Source: Planctomycetaceae bacterium
GTDB lineage: Bacteria; Planctomycetota; Planctomycetia; Pirellulales; Thermoguttaceae
Direction: 5' to 3'
DNA length: 21,608 bases
Assembly (NCBI GenBank): GCA_031287585.1
Contig: JAITST010000271.1
Location: forward strand, 1-21,608
In this document: positions 1 to 7,347 of the stretch, piece by piece
Layout of the letters: the number at the start of each line of letters is the position of its first letter
Position numbering within the stretch: position 1 is the stretch's first letter
Made by a program: the position numbers and the translations under genes
Notes under the pieces: generated by a model
Told to the model about the DNA's origin: nothing
Databases searched by the model: none
Seen by the model: only the letters and a program-made list of their open reading frames with translations

Positions 1-2592
1 TCAGTCACGCTAACACGTCTCCGCATCGACGAAGAATACAAATCACAATTACTCGATTACCTCAACCCGTCAACAGCCGTCCTGCTCGTCGAACCGGAGG
101 AAATCGACAAAGCCGGACGCGAATACCGCGAACGTTCTGACTACCTCGACCGCCTGCTCGCGTCGTCCGACGTACTCCGCCGCGTTATGCAGCAACCGCT
201 CTGCACGCTCTCAACGCTCATTCGCAATCCGGCGGAATTGAATGTTTCGTTGCGTATCGGGTCTGTCGAACGTATCGCCGGAACGTTGCCGACCGTTCGC
301 GCCGAGATAGAAAAGTTGACAAGCGAAACGTTGTTCATAGTTTGTCCAACCGATTCCGAACGTTCACGTCTAACCGAACTTTTCGCCGACACAACACCCG
401 CGAACGATAACCGTTTGCATTGCGTAGTCGGTCAACTCTCCGCCGGATTCGCGATTGACGGAACAATGCTCATCGGTTCGGCGCAGTTGTTAGCACGTCA
501 TGAAATCAGGCGTACTCCGCGAAAACATCTCGGTCAGGTCATCGACTCGTTCCTCGAACTTAACGCTGGTGATTACGTCGTTCATCTATCGCACGGCATC
601 GCGTGTTATCGCGGATTGGAGATGCTCAAAAAAGGTCAACAGGAAGAAGAACATCTTCATCTCCAATTCGCCGACAGCGTTTCACTTTACATACCGACAT
701 CGAAAATCGGACTCGTGCAAAAGTATGTCGGTTCGTCAAAGACGAAACCGAAACTTGCGAAGATTGGCGGCAAACTTTGGGTGCGTCAGAAGAAGGCAGT
801 GCAGGAAGCGGTGTTTGACTTGGCGGCGGAGATGCTCGACTTGCAAGCCGCCCGCAGTACGTTGCCCGGCATCGCGTTTCCGCCCGACAGCGATTGGCAG
901 GAATCGTTCGACGCGGCATTTCCGTATCAGGAAACGCCCGACCAACTGCTCGCTATCGAAGCAATCAAGAACGATATGATGAAGCCGCAACCGATGGATA
1001 GGTTGTTGTGCGGCGATGTCGGATTCGGTAAAACGGAAGTCGCGTTACGTGCTGTTTTCAAAGCGGTTGACGCTGGTTATCAAGTTGCGATTCTCGTTCC
1101 GACGACGGTTTTAGCACAACAGCATTTTCGTACAATCAGCGAACGAATGAACGAGTTCCCGTTCACTGTCGCGGCAATGACACGTTTTCAGAGTAAACGT
1201 GAACAAGCGGAAACACGCGAGAAACTTGAGTTCGGCGGCGTTGACATCGTTGTCGGTACGCACGGTCTCGCGTCGGAAAACATACACTTTCACAATCTCG
1301 GTTTGGTTATCATTGACGAGGAACAACGTTTTGGTGTCGAACATAAGGAACGGCTGAAAACGTTGCGTAAGATGGTTGACGTTCTAACGATGACCGCGAC
1401 ACCGATTCCGCGAACGTTACACTTTTCGCTGCTCGGTATTCGTGACATTTCAAATCTCGAAACGCCGCCGCCTGACCGAATGCCTGTCGAAACGAAGTTG
1501 GTACGTTTTCAGCAGGAACTGATTCGGTCGGCGATTCTGCGTGAAATCAATCGCGGCGGACAAGTTTTTTTCGTTCACAACAAGGTCAGTGACATCGAAT
1601 CGGTAGCGGCGAAAATTCAGCGTATCGTTCCCGAAGCAAGTGTCGCAATCGGTCACGCGCAAATGCCGGACGAGGCACTCGAACAAGTGATGATTGACTT
1701 CATTGACCGCAAGTTCGACGTGTTCGTTTCGACAACGATAGTCGAAAGCGGACTGGACATACCGAACGCGAACACGATTTTCATCGACGCTGCCGACCAC
1801 TTCGGTCTCGCCGAACTTCACCAACTTCGCGGACGTGTCGGACGTTACAAACATCAGGCGTACTGTTATTTGTTACTCGACGCGAATCAGTCACTAAACG
1901 AAAACGCGGGGAAAAGGTTGCGTGCGATTGAGGAGTTTTCGCATCTCGGGGCTGGTTTCAATATCGCGATGCGAGACCTTGAAATACGCGGCGCGGGCAA
2001 CATTCTCGGTACGCAGCAGAGCGGACATATCGCGGCGGTTGGTTATGAGTTATACTGTTCGTTTTTGGAAGCGGCGGTACGTGTTCTGAAACAGATGCCG
2101 CAGAAGACGGTGGTAGAGGTAGAGGTGGAATTGCCGGGAAGTGCGTACATACCGAAGTCATATATCACGGTTCAAAAACAAAAGATAGACTTGTACCGGC
2201 GGTTGTCGAGAGTGACAACGTTAGATGACGTTAAGGATTTGGAAAATGAAATGACAGACCGTTTCGGTAAACCGCCGCACGTCACGCAGCGTCTATTAAA
2301 ACTGGCGGCGATAAGAGTGAAAGCACATCTCTGGCGTGTGAGATTTATTCACGTAGAAAAGGGAATGATGGGCGACCCGAACGTTTCACTTGATAGCGGC
2401 TACGTAGTTATGGAGTTCGTATCGCACGACTTGATGAGCAAACTGAAACGGGCGTTGTACCCAATTCCGTTAAGAATAACAAACGATATGAAAGCGTACT
2501 GCCCGTTTCCAAAAGAAATAGGAAGTGTAAGCGGAAAGCAAGACGAAATACTAAAATTCGTTGACGACATACTATCACCAATACCAAGATAA
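1..2592 (+). CDS. mfd: Transcription-repair coupling factor Mfd, 5' end outside the window
   Basis: Mfd is an ATP-driven DNA translocase that removes RNA polymerase stalled at lesions and recruits UvrA. The frame is open from base 1 to the TAA at 2590-2592 (863 residues visible). Full Mfd is about 1100-1150 residues, so roughly 250-300 N-terminal residues (the UvrB-like part) lie upstream; the ATG at 187 is internal. Seen in order: end of the UvrB-like region; a CarD-like RNA-polymerase-interaction domain (LNAGDYVVHLSHGIACYRG, around base 565); the RecG-like helicase with Walker A GDVGFGKTE (bases 1012-1038) and DEEQ box (1315-1326); helicase motif VESGLDIPNANT and QLRGRVGR (near 1740-1845); then the TRCF C-terminal domain (VELPGSAYIP onward). 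All expected helicase motifs are intact. The stop overlaps the next start by one base, suggesting translational coupling. Its final 165 codons are AUA-rich, unlike the start. Identification is very secure. Confidence 0.97.
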   Translation, partial: SVTLTRLRIDEEYKSQLLDYLNPSTAVLLVEPEEIDKAGREYRERSDYLDRLLASSDVLRRVMQQPLCTLSTLIRNPAELNVSLRIGSVERIAGTLPTVRAEIEKLTSETLFIVCPTDSERSRLTELFADTTPANDNRLHCVVGQLSAGFAIDGTMLIGSAQLLARHEIRRTPRKHLGQVIDSFLELNAGDYVVHLSHGIACYRGLEMLKKGQQEEEHLHLQFADSVSLYIPTSKIGLVQKYVGSSKTKPKLAKIGGKLWVRQKKAVQEAVFDLAAEMLDLQAARSTLPGIAFPPDSDWQESFDAAFPYQETPDQLLAIEAIKNDMMKPQPMDRLLCGDVGFGKTEVALRAVFKAVDAGYQVAILVPTTVLAQQHFRTISERMNEFPFTVAAMTRFQSKREQAETREKLEFGGVDIVVGTHGLASENIHFHNLGLVIIDEEQRFGVEHKERLKTLRKMVDVLTMTATPIPRTLHFSLLGIRDISNLETPPPDRMPVETKLVRFQQELIRSAILREINRGGQVFFVHNKVSDIESVAAKIQRIVPEASVAIGHAQMPDEALEQVMIDFIDRKFDVFVSTTIVESGLDIPNANTIFIDAADHFGLAELHQLRGRVGRYKHQAYCYLLLDANQSLNENAGKRLRAIEEFSHLGAGFNIAMRDLEIRGAGNILGTQQSGHIAAVGYELYCSFLEAAVRVLKQMPQKTVVEVEVELPGSAYIPKSYITVQKQKIDLYRRLSRVTTLDDVKDLENEMTDRFGKPPHVTQRLLKLAAIRVKAHLWRVRFIHVEKGMMGDPNVSLDSGYVVMEFVSHDLMSKLKRALYPIPLRITNDMKAYCPFPKEIGSVSGKQDEILKFVDDILSPIPR

Positions 2593-2915
2593 TGATAAAC
2601 AAATTTTTCAATCTGCCAATAAAAACGCGGCTGGGAATAGTAGCGGGAATACTGTTGCTGGGAGCGGTAATAACATACACGGCATCAAGTTTCAATGTCC
2701 CGCACGCGAAACCGGTGGCGGTATTCCTGCGTCTTGGAATGACGCTGGGGGCAATCTGGTTAGCATGGGATCACTTGGTATCAATACCGAAAACATTCTG
2801 GGTAATGATACCGATAGTGCTGATAGTAGCGGCGTTTAGACCATATTATTTGTTCGTTGCTATTCCGGCAATGTTTTTGATAATGTTGTTGTTTCCGAAG
2901 AGGAAAAAACGGTAG
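2592..2915 (+). CDS. Small hydrophobic membrane protein, unknown function
   Basis: This 107-residue protein starts at an ATG that shares its A with the mfd stop (TAATG), a classic coupling arrangement, so it is probably translated from the mfd message. It has a short basic N-terminus (MINKFFNLPIKTR), then about three or four hydrophobic stretches (roughly residues 14-30, 44-60, 68-80 and 84-100) and a basic tail, FPKRKKR, so it is predicted to sit in the inner membrane with a positive C-terminus. I recognise no family. Codon use is striking: 10 of 12 isoleucines are AUA by my count, continuing the bias seen at the mfd 3' end. The one-base overlap, the sustained hydrophobicity and the composition argue for a real gene; a chance open frame is the alternative. 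Confidence 0.7.
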   Translation: MINKFFNLPIKTRLGIVAGILLLGAVITYTASSFNVPHAKPVAVFLRLGMTLGAIWLAWDHLVSIPKTFWVMIPIVLIVAAFRPYYLFVAIPAMFLIMLLFPKRKKR

Positions 2916-2979
2916 TAAAACGCAGATCTGCACGACGTTCACCCTTTCAACACCCCTCGTGCGGTTTTTTGCCGCTGCA

Positions 2980-3008
2980 TTGCAATTCTATCCGTCATAT
3001 TATACAAT
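2980..3008 (+). promoter_or_regulatory. Sigma70-like promoter for the symporter gene
   Basis: TTGCAA at 2980-2985 and TACAAT at 3003-3008 are separated by exactly 17 bases. It lies in the 157-bp gap after the small membrane protein, with expected transcription start near 3015. This would put the GTG at 2959 upstream of the transcript and supports the ATG at 3073 as the real symporter start. Promoter calls from sequence alone are uncertain, and sigma preferences in this phylum are not well known to me. Confidence 0.45.
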
Positions 3009-3072
3009 CTTACCGTTTACGTGGTTTGTTGTGTTTTTACCAAAATCGTTTCACCGCTTTTTTTACCGGATT

Positions 3073-4602
3073 ATGATATCTTCACCTGTTATTGTTACGT
3101 TCACCTTTTTCCTTGTCTTACTTTGCATTGCGGCTTGGGGGTTGCGGAATACCGATAATGTCGGCGATTTTTTTCTTGGCGGACAGAAACTTGGGGCTTG
3201 GATTCTTGCCGTTTCTTATGGTGCGACCTATTTTAGTGCTGTTATTTTTGTCGGATTCGCCGGACAATTTGGTTGGAAATTTGGTTTGCACGCTCTTTGG
3301 GTTGGAATTGGAAACGCTATTATCGGCGGCGGGTTGGCTTGGCTTGTTTTGGGAAAACGGACTCGGCGGATGACCCGTAATCTTGGTGCGATGACTATGC
3401 CGGAATTTTTCGCGGCTCGTTACGGGAGCAACGGTATGAAAGTTATTTCGGCTCTGATTATCTTCACATTCCTCTTGCCATATACCGCGTCGGTCTTCAA
3501 AGGGCTTGCTTACTTGTTTGAAATTACGTTTGGCAGTTCGGTTACGTTCGAGACAATGCTAACTGTTATTACTGTCGTTTGTTTCCTCTATGTAACGTTC
3601 GGCGGCTACAAGGCAGTTGCGCGTATCGACTTCATACAGGGCGGAGTGATGTTTGTCGGTTCGATTTTGATGACTTATATTCTCGTGTCGCATTTCGGCG
3701 GTATTGGTGAAGTGTTACGCGCTGTACCGTTGAAAATCGCGGAGCGGATGGCGACACCTGAAAACGATAGTTTACGGATTGCCGCCGCACCATGGTACTT
3801 GTTGCCGGCGGTTGTTTTTATGACATCGTTCGGTGTTTGGGGTTTGCCGCAGATGATTCATAAATTTTACGCGATTAGCGATGAGAGCGAGATTTGGCGA
3901 GGCGCGGTGATAACGACGGTATTCGCACTGGTAATCGGCGGAGCGGCGTACATAACTGGTGCGATGACGCATTTGATGCCTGTTTCGGATACCTTTCCGC
4001 CGCTGAAAAACGGTGCGGTCGATTTCGACAAACTCATTCCCGACCTCATCAACTCGAAGTTGCCGCAGTTGTTGATGTCGTTGATTTTACTGCTGGTTTT
4101 GTCCGCGTCAATGTCAACGTTGAGTTCGCTGGTACTGGTGTCAGCGTCGGCGGTGACGATTGATTTATACAAGGGTTACGTTAATCCGAATACGAGTAAG
4201 CGGAATGAACTTTGGCTGATGCGGACGCTATGCGGGTTGTTTATTGTGTTCGCGTATGTAATCGCATTGAAACAACCGAGTTGGATTGTTACGCTGATGT
4301 CGTTGTCGTGGGGGTCGGTCGCGGGAGCGTTTTTGGCACCGTATATCTACGGGCTATACTGGCGGCGGACAACGAAGCCCGCGGCATACGCCGGAATAAT
4401 AACTGGCTTGCTGATTTCAAACGGTACGTATTTATACGTATTATACGGTGTTAGCCCAAACCTCGCACAAATGCTCTCGCCAGTGATTGCAAGCGCGGCG
4501 ATGATTGTACCGTTTGTGGTAGTACCGGTTGTGAGTTTGTTTACGAAACCGCCGAAGGAAGAGATTTTGAATTTAGCATTTGGAAAGTCATCCGCCAGTT
4601 AA
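3073..4602 (+). CDS. Sodium:solute symporter (SSS family)
   Basis: This 509-residue polytopic inner-membrane protein belongs to the SSS family (PutP/PanF/SGLT fold), which couples inward sodium flow to uptake of a small solute. The N-terminal GDFFLGGQKLGAWILAVSY with following AGQFGWKFGL, the MPEFFAARYGSNG loop, YKAVARIDFIQG and the segment SASMSTLSSLVLVSASAV (about residues 344-361, where the Na2-site serine/threonine residues of the family lie) are all typical. Length fits (usual 450-550, about 13 membrane spans). An in-frame GTG at 2959 would add 38 residues, but that extension is not family-like and lies partly before a promoter-like site, so I prefer the ATG at 3073; there is no strong Shine-Dalgarno. 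The substrate (proline, pantothenate, sugar or other) cannot be told from the sequence. It is followed after 49 bp by pgsA. Confidence 0.9.
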   Translation: MISSPVIVTFTFFLVLLCIAAWGLRNTDNVGDFFLGGQKLGAWILAVSYGATYFSAVIFVGFAGQFGWKFGLHALWVGIGNAIIGGGLAWLVLGKRTRRMTRNLGAMTMPEFFAARYGSNGMKVISALIIFTFLLPYTASVFKGLAYLFEITFGSSVTFETMLTVITVVCFLYVTFGGYKAVARIDFIQGGVMFVGSILMTYILVSHFGGIGEVLRAVPLKIAERMATPENDSLRIAAAPWYLLPAVVFMTSFGVWGLPQMIHKFYAISDESEIWRGAVITTVFALVIGGAAYITGAMTHLMPVSDTFPPLKNGAVDFDKLIPDLINSKLPQLLMSLILLLVLSASMSTLSSLVLVSASAVTIDLYKGYVNPNTSKRNELWLMRTLCGLFIVFAYVIALKQPSWIVTLMSLSWGSVAGAFLAPYIYGLYWRRTTKPAAYAGIITGLLISNGTYLYVLYGVSPNLAQMLSPVIASAAMIVPFVVVPVVSLFTKPPKEEILNLAFGKSSAS

Positions 4603-4651
4603 TACCGACGGCGGGCTGCAATGAATTACAATAAACTTGGAGAACCAAACA

Positions 4652-5233
4652 ATGAATGTTCCAAACATCCTTACATCGCTTCGCGTTGTCTTTGCGATAC
4701 TGTTATTTATTATTTATCCATTACATTGGTACATTGCGTGTACAGTGATGTTTATTCTCGCGGCTGTTACTGATTTTTTGGATGGCTGGTGGGCTAGAAA
4801 GTTTCAGCAGATTACTGTTTTCGGACGTATTATGGACCCGTTTGCTGATAAGTTACTGATATGTGGAGCGTTCATTTATCTTGCCGCTACGCCGGAGTTG
4901 ACAACGGTTCCCGAAACTATGAGTTATTTGCCGTCGTTCGTTATGCTTGCACCTTGGATGGCTATTGTTATTATCGGGCGTGAGTTGTTTATAACGTCGC
5001 TGCGGGCGGCGGTTGAACGGTCGGGCGGCGACTTTTCCGCTATATGGATTGGAAAATGGAAGATGGGGGTGCAGTGTGTCGCGGTGCCGACTTGTATGCT
5101 GTGGCTGGCGTTTCCGCAACAGATTTGGATTTTTTGGGTGATGATTGTTTTTGTGTGGGGAACAGTCGGGATTACAGCGTATTCGGTAGTAGATTATGTG
5201 GTGAAGTTTATCAGAATTTCGTCTCGCGGCTAA
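4652..5233 (+). CDS. pgsA: CDP-diacylglycerol--glycerol-3-phosphate 3-phosphatidyltransferase
   Basis: PgsA makes phosphatidylglycerophosphate from CDP-diacylglycerol and glycerol-3-phosphate, the committed step to phosphatidylglycerol and cardiolipin in the inner membrane. The 193-residue protein opens with NVPNILTSLRV, typical of PgsA, and has the complete CDP-alcohol phosphotransferase motif D44-G45-x2-A48-R49-x8-G58-x3-D62-x3-D66 (DFLDGWWARKFQQITVFG then RIMDPFADK). Several hydrophobic spans follow and IIGRELFITSLRAAVERSG is also PgsA-like. Length matches the family (180-200). The ATG at 4652 has GGAG nine bases upstream (4639-4642); a TTG at 4637 would swallow that site, so I reject it. 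It lies 49 bp after the symporter and 31 bp before the secreted protease, so co-transcription is plausible. A generic CDP-alcohol transferase is the only alternative. Confidence 0.93.
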   Translation: MNVPNILTSLRVVFAILLFIIYPLHWYIACTVMFILAAVTDFLDGWWARKFQQITVFGRIMDPFADKLLICGAFIYLAATPELTTVPETMSYLPSFVMLAPWMAIVIIGRELFITSLRAAVERSGGDFSAIWIGKWKMGVQCVAVPTCMLWLAFPQQIWIFWVMIVFVWGTVGITAYSVVDYVVKFIRISSRG

Positions 5234-5264
5234 CAATGTTCATCTTTTTATTGGATACCAAACA

Positions 5265-6989
5265 ATGACTAAAAAAATATCTTTCTTTATCGTACTTGTC
5301 TTTCTTACGCAAAATCTTTTCGCGTATGAACCGCAGCCCCTTGTTCCGCCTATCAAGATTGCTTACTTTGTTCCGTCTGATATGTCACCTGTTGCTGACC
5401 GTCAGGAACGCTTGGGACGTGTGATGACTTACGTACAAAATTTTTATCTTGATGGTATGCGAAAAAACGGTTACGGTAATATGACGTTCGCCCTTGAATG
5501 GGAAGATTCGTCCGACAAACTTGTACTCTATACTGTCAACGGAAAACGGAAACAGTCCGAGTACAAACGCGAAGATTCCGGTCAGATTCGTGACGAAGTT
5601 TATACGGTATTACGTGAGAAATACGGTTTCGACCCGAACAATGAAGTCGTTGTCATCTTCCAACAGTTACTCAAATGGGAAGACGGCAAGGCGACCGAAC
5701 TCGGTCCGTATGTCGGCGGCGGTACTCATCTCGCCGGAACCGCGTGGCTCTACGAAGACCAACTTCTCGACTCCAACCTCCTCGCAAGCAAAGACGCGGG
5801 CGGTTACTATCATCGCCCCGTTTCGCTCGGCGTGTTCAATACGGAGTACATCGGCGGTCTCGCTCACGAGTTGGGACACGCTCTCAGTTTACCGCACGAA
5901 TGTCAACTCGATACGGAAGAGGCGAAGTGGGGCAAGTCGCTGATGGGATGGGGCAATCACACGTTAGGTCAGGAAAAACGCGGCGAAGGACGCGGCGCGT
6001 TCCTCTCGGCAGCGTCGGCATTACGGCTCTCACGTGTCCGCGCGTTTGCGGGCAAGTTGCCAAACGCGAATGTTAGAACGAGCTGGGAAATCAAGGAGTT
6101 AAATGCGGTAGAAAACAACGACAGTAAAAGTTACACGTTGACTGGCCGCGTAACGCCGTCACAAAAACTTGTTGGTATCATCGTGTACAACGACAACGAA
6201 AAAATCAACGCGGACTACGACGCGAAAACGTGGGTAGCAAAAGTTGACGACGATGGGCGGTTCAGGTTTGAAATCAATGAATTGGAAAACGTGCCGTATC
6301 AAATGCGGCTTGTCGGCGTTCACGAAAACGGCGCAACGAGCAAAGTCGAAATCAACTACGAAGTGAAGGACGGTAAGGCGGATTTGTCGCCGTTCAACGC
6401 GGTAATTCCGATGAAACGGTTGCTGGACAGTTTCCAAAAACGCGACATCGCGGACATCGAAGCGATTATTAGCGAGTATGAAACGAACAACGAAGTACAA
6501 GCGAAAGCGAAGCACGCAATCGCGTTACTTGGTAAGGAAACGTTAATCGAAGTTGCAACGTTGCCGACGGAAACGAAAACGGCAGACATAACGCGGGCAA
6601 AATTCGACGAAGCCAAAACCGGCTGGGGAGTAATCAGACGCGGGCAAGTACCGGAAGACGTGTTCATAACAGTCGGTAAGAAGTTTTACGAATCAGGACT
6701 CTACGCCCACGCGCCGTCTGTCTATAAACTAAACCTTGACGGCAAATGGAAAAATTTTGAGTTCGGCTACGGCGTACAAAACGGACGCTGGGGAAAAGTC
6801 CGTTTCATATTACGCGGTGACGGCAAAGAATTATTCCGCAGCGAACCGGTAACAGAGCAAGCCGAAGGCGAACGTGTGAAAACGATATCGGTTGAAAATG
6901 TGAAAACGTTAGAGTTGATAGTAGAATCAGCAACCGAAGGCATAAGCGGAGCGTGGGGGATATGGACGGTGCCGGTGTTATCGCGATGA
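5265..6989 (+). CDS. Secreted metalloprotease-like protein with C-terminal NPCBM-like domain
   Basis: The 574-residue product has a clear Sec signal peptide (MTKKISFFIVLVFLTQNLFA, cleavage expected near residue 20-21), so it acts outside the cytoplasm. Residues about 30-260 form a zinc-metalloprotease-like domain: H201-E202-L-G-H205-A-L-S208-L-P-H211 matches the extended metzincin-type HExxHxxGxxH except that the usual glycine is Ser208. A possible Met-turn methionine lies at 227 (SLMGWGNH). A middle region (about 275-370) looks like a beta-sandwich module. Residues about 445-574 read as an NPCBM-type carbohydrate-binding module (GLYAHAPSVYKLNLDG, FEFGYGVQNG, then GAWGIWTVPVL at the end). The combination suggests hydrolysis or binding of glycosylated or polysaccharide-associated protein; substrate unknown. 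The ATG lies 31 bp after pgsA with only a weak GGA upstream. The domain calls are from motif memory, not a profile search. Confidence 0.78.
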   Translation: MTKKISFFIVLVFLTQNLFAYEPQPLVPPIKIAYFVPSDMSPVADRQERLGRVMTYVQNFYLDGMRKNGYGNMTFALEWEDSSDKLVLYTVNGKRKQSEYKREDSGQIRDEVYTVLREKYGFDPNNEVVVIFQQLLKWEDGKATELGPYVGGGTHLAGTAWLYEDQLLDSNLLASKDAGGYYHRPVSLGVFNTEYIGGLAHELGHALSLPHECQLDTEEAKWGKSLMGWGNHTLGQEKRGEGRGAFLSAASALRLSRVRAFAGKLPNANVRTSWEIKELNAVENNDSKSYTLTGRVTPSQKLVGIIVYNDNEKINADYDAKTWVAKVDDDGRFRFEINELENVPYQMRLVGVHENGATSKVEINYEVKDGKADLSPFNAVIPMKRLLDSFQKRDIADIEAIISEYETNNEVQAKAKHAIALLGKETLIEVATLPTETKTADITRAKFDEAKTGWGVIRRGQVPEDVFITVGKKFYESGLYAHAPSVYKLNLDGKWKNFEFGYGVQNGRWGKVRFILRGDGKELFRSEPVTEQAEGERVKTISVENVKTLELIVESATEGISGAWGIWTVPVLSR

Positions 6990-7038
6990 GAGAACCGTTA
7001 TCATGTCGCACACGGTTGAAATTTGTAGAGAAGTTATT

Positions 7039-7273
7039 TAACGTTACAACATCCTTGCCCCGTAGGGGCTAAATCTTGATAACCCCGTGTGGCAGCACGG
7101 GGTAGGCATCGCAAAAAACAGCCCCCCGCAAGGAGAGCAACAGAATACATCACTGAATCGAATACTTTGTTCAACCCCTTACGGGGTTGAGTTTGCGATA
7201 GTCTTACCCCGTGCTATCGCACGGGGTTATCAAGATTTTACCCCTTACGGGGTAGGGATTTGTAGTAACGTTT
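7039..7273. repeat. Composite long inverted repeat with five nested GC hairpins
   Basis: The 358-bp gap between the protease and GH2 genes (6990-7347) is dominated by this element. The left arm (7039 to about 7115) and right arm (about 7192 to 7273) are near-complementary over 75-80 bp, beginning TAACGTTAC and ending GTAACGTTTA, with shared blocks such as AATCTTGATAACCCCGTG and its complement. Nested within are five short palindromes built on CCCC/GGGG: 7058-7068 (CCCCGTAGGGG), 7082-7103 (ACCCCGTG/CACGGGGT), 7172-7189 (CAACCCC/GGGGTTG), 7206-7227 (ACCCCGTG/CACGGGGT) and 7239-7254 (TACCCC/GGGGTA). The spacer between arms is about 76 bp. An open frame across it (7087-7275) is an artefact of the repeat. 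I see no transposase. It could be a non-autonomous mobile repeat, a terminator/processing structure or a nucleoid-type repeat. Confidence 0.85.
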
Positions 7274-7322
7274 AATGATATGTTTTCCGTTAACAATAAT
7301 CCATACCAACATTTTACGGATG

Positions 7323-7328
7323 TATAAA
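7323..7328 (+). promoter_or_regulatory. Possible -10 box for the GH2 gene
   Basis: TATAAA at 7323-7328 lies 20 bases before the GH2 start codon. No matching -35 is visible 16-18 bases upstream, so this is only a weak suggestion. The rest of 7274-7347 shows nothing else I can name. Confidence 0.2.
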
Positions 7329-7347
7329 AAGAACAATTGATATTACT

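Noticed and set aside
1450..1854. 134-codon antisense frame within mfd
   Set aside because: Shadow frame opposite a strongly conserved helicase region; no start signal or recognisable protein features.
2959..3072. GTG start at 2959 adding 38 residues to the symporter
   Set aside because: The extension precedes a promoter-like site and is not seen in the family as I know it; the ATG at 3073 gives a standard N-terminus.
5494..5943. 149-codon plus-strand frame inside the protease gene
   Set aside because: Out-of-frame shadow with Arg/Ser/Thr-rich composition; the frame of the signal peptide and zinc motif is clearly the coding one.
7039..7273. CRISPR-like array suggested by recurring CCCC..GGGG units
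   Set aside because: Units are palindromes of unequal sequence and irregular spacing, with no constant spacer length and no cas gene; the overall symmetry is inverted, not direct.
7087..7275. Open frame of 62 codons in the gap before the GH2 gene
   Set aside because: It lies entirely inside the inverted-repeat element; its peptide merely mirrors the palindromes and has no ribosome site.
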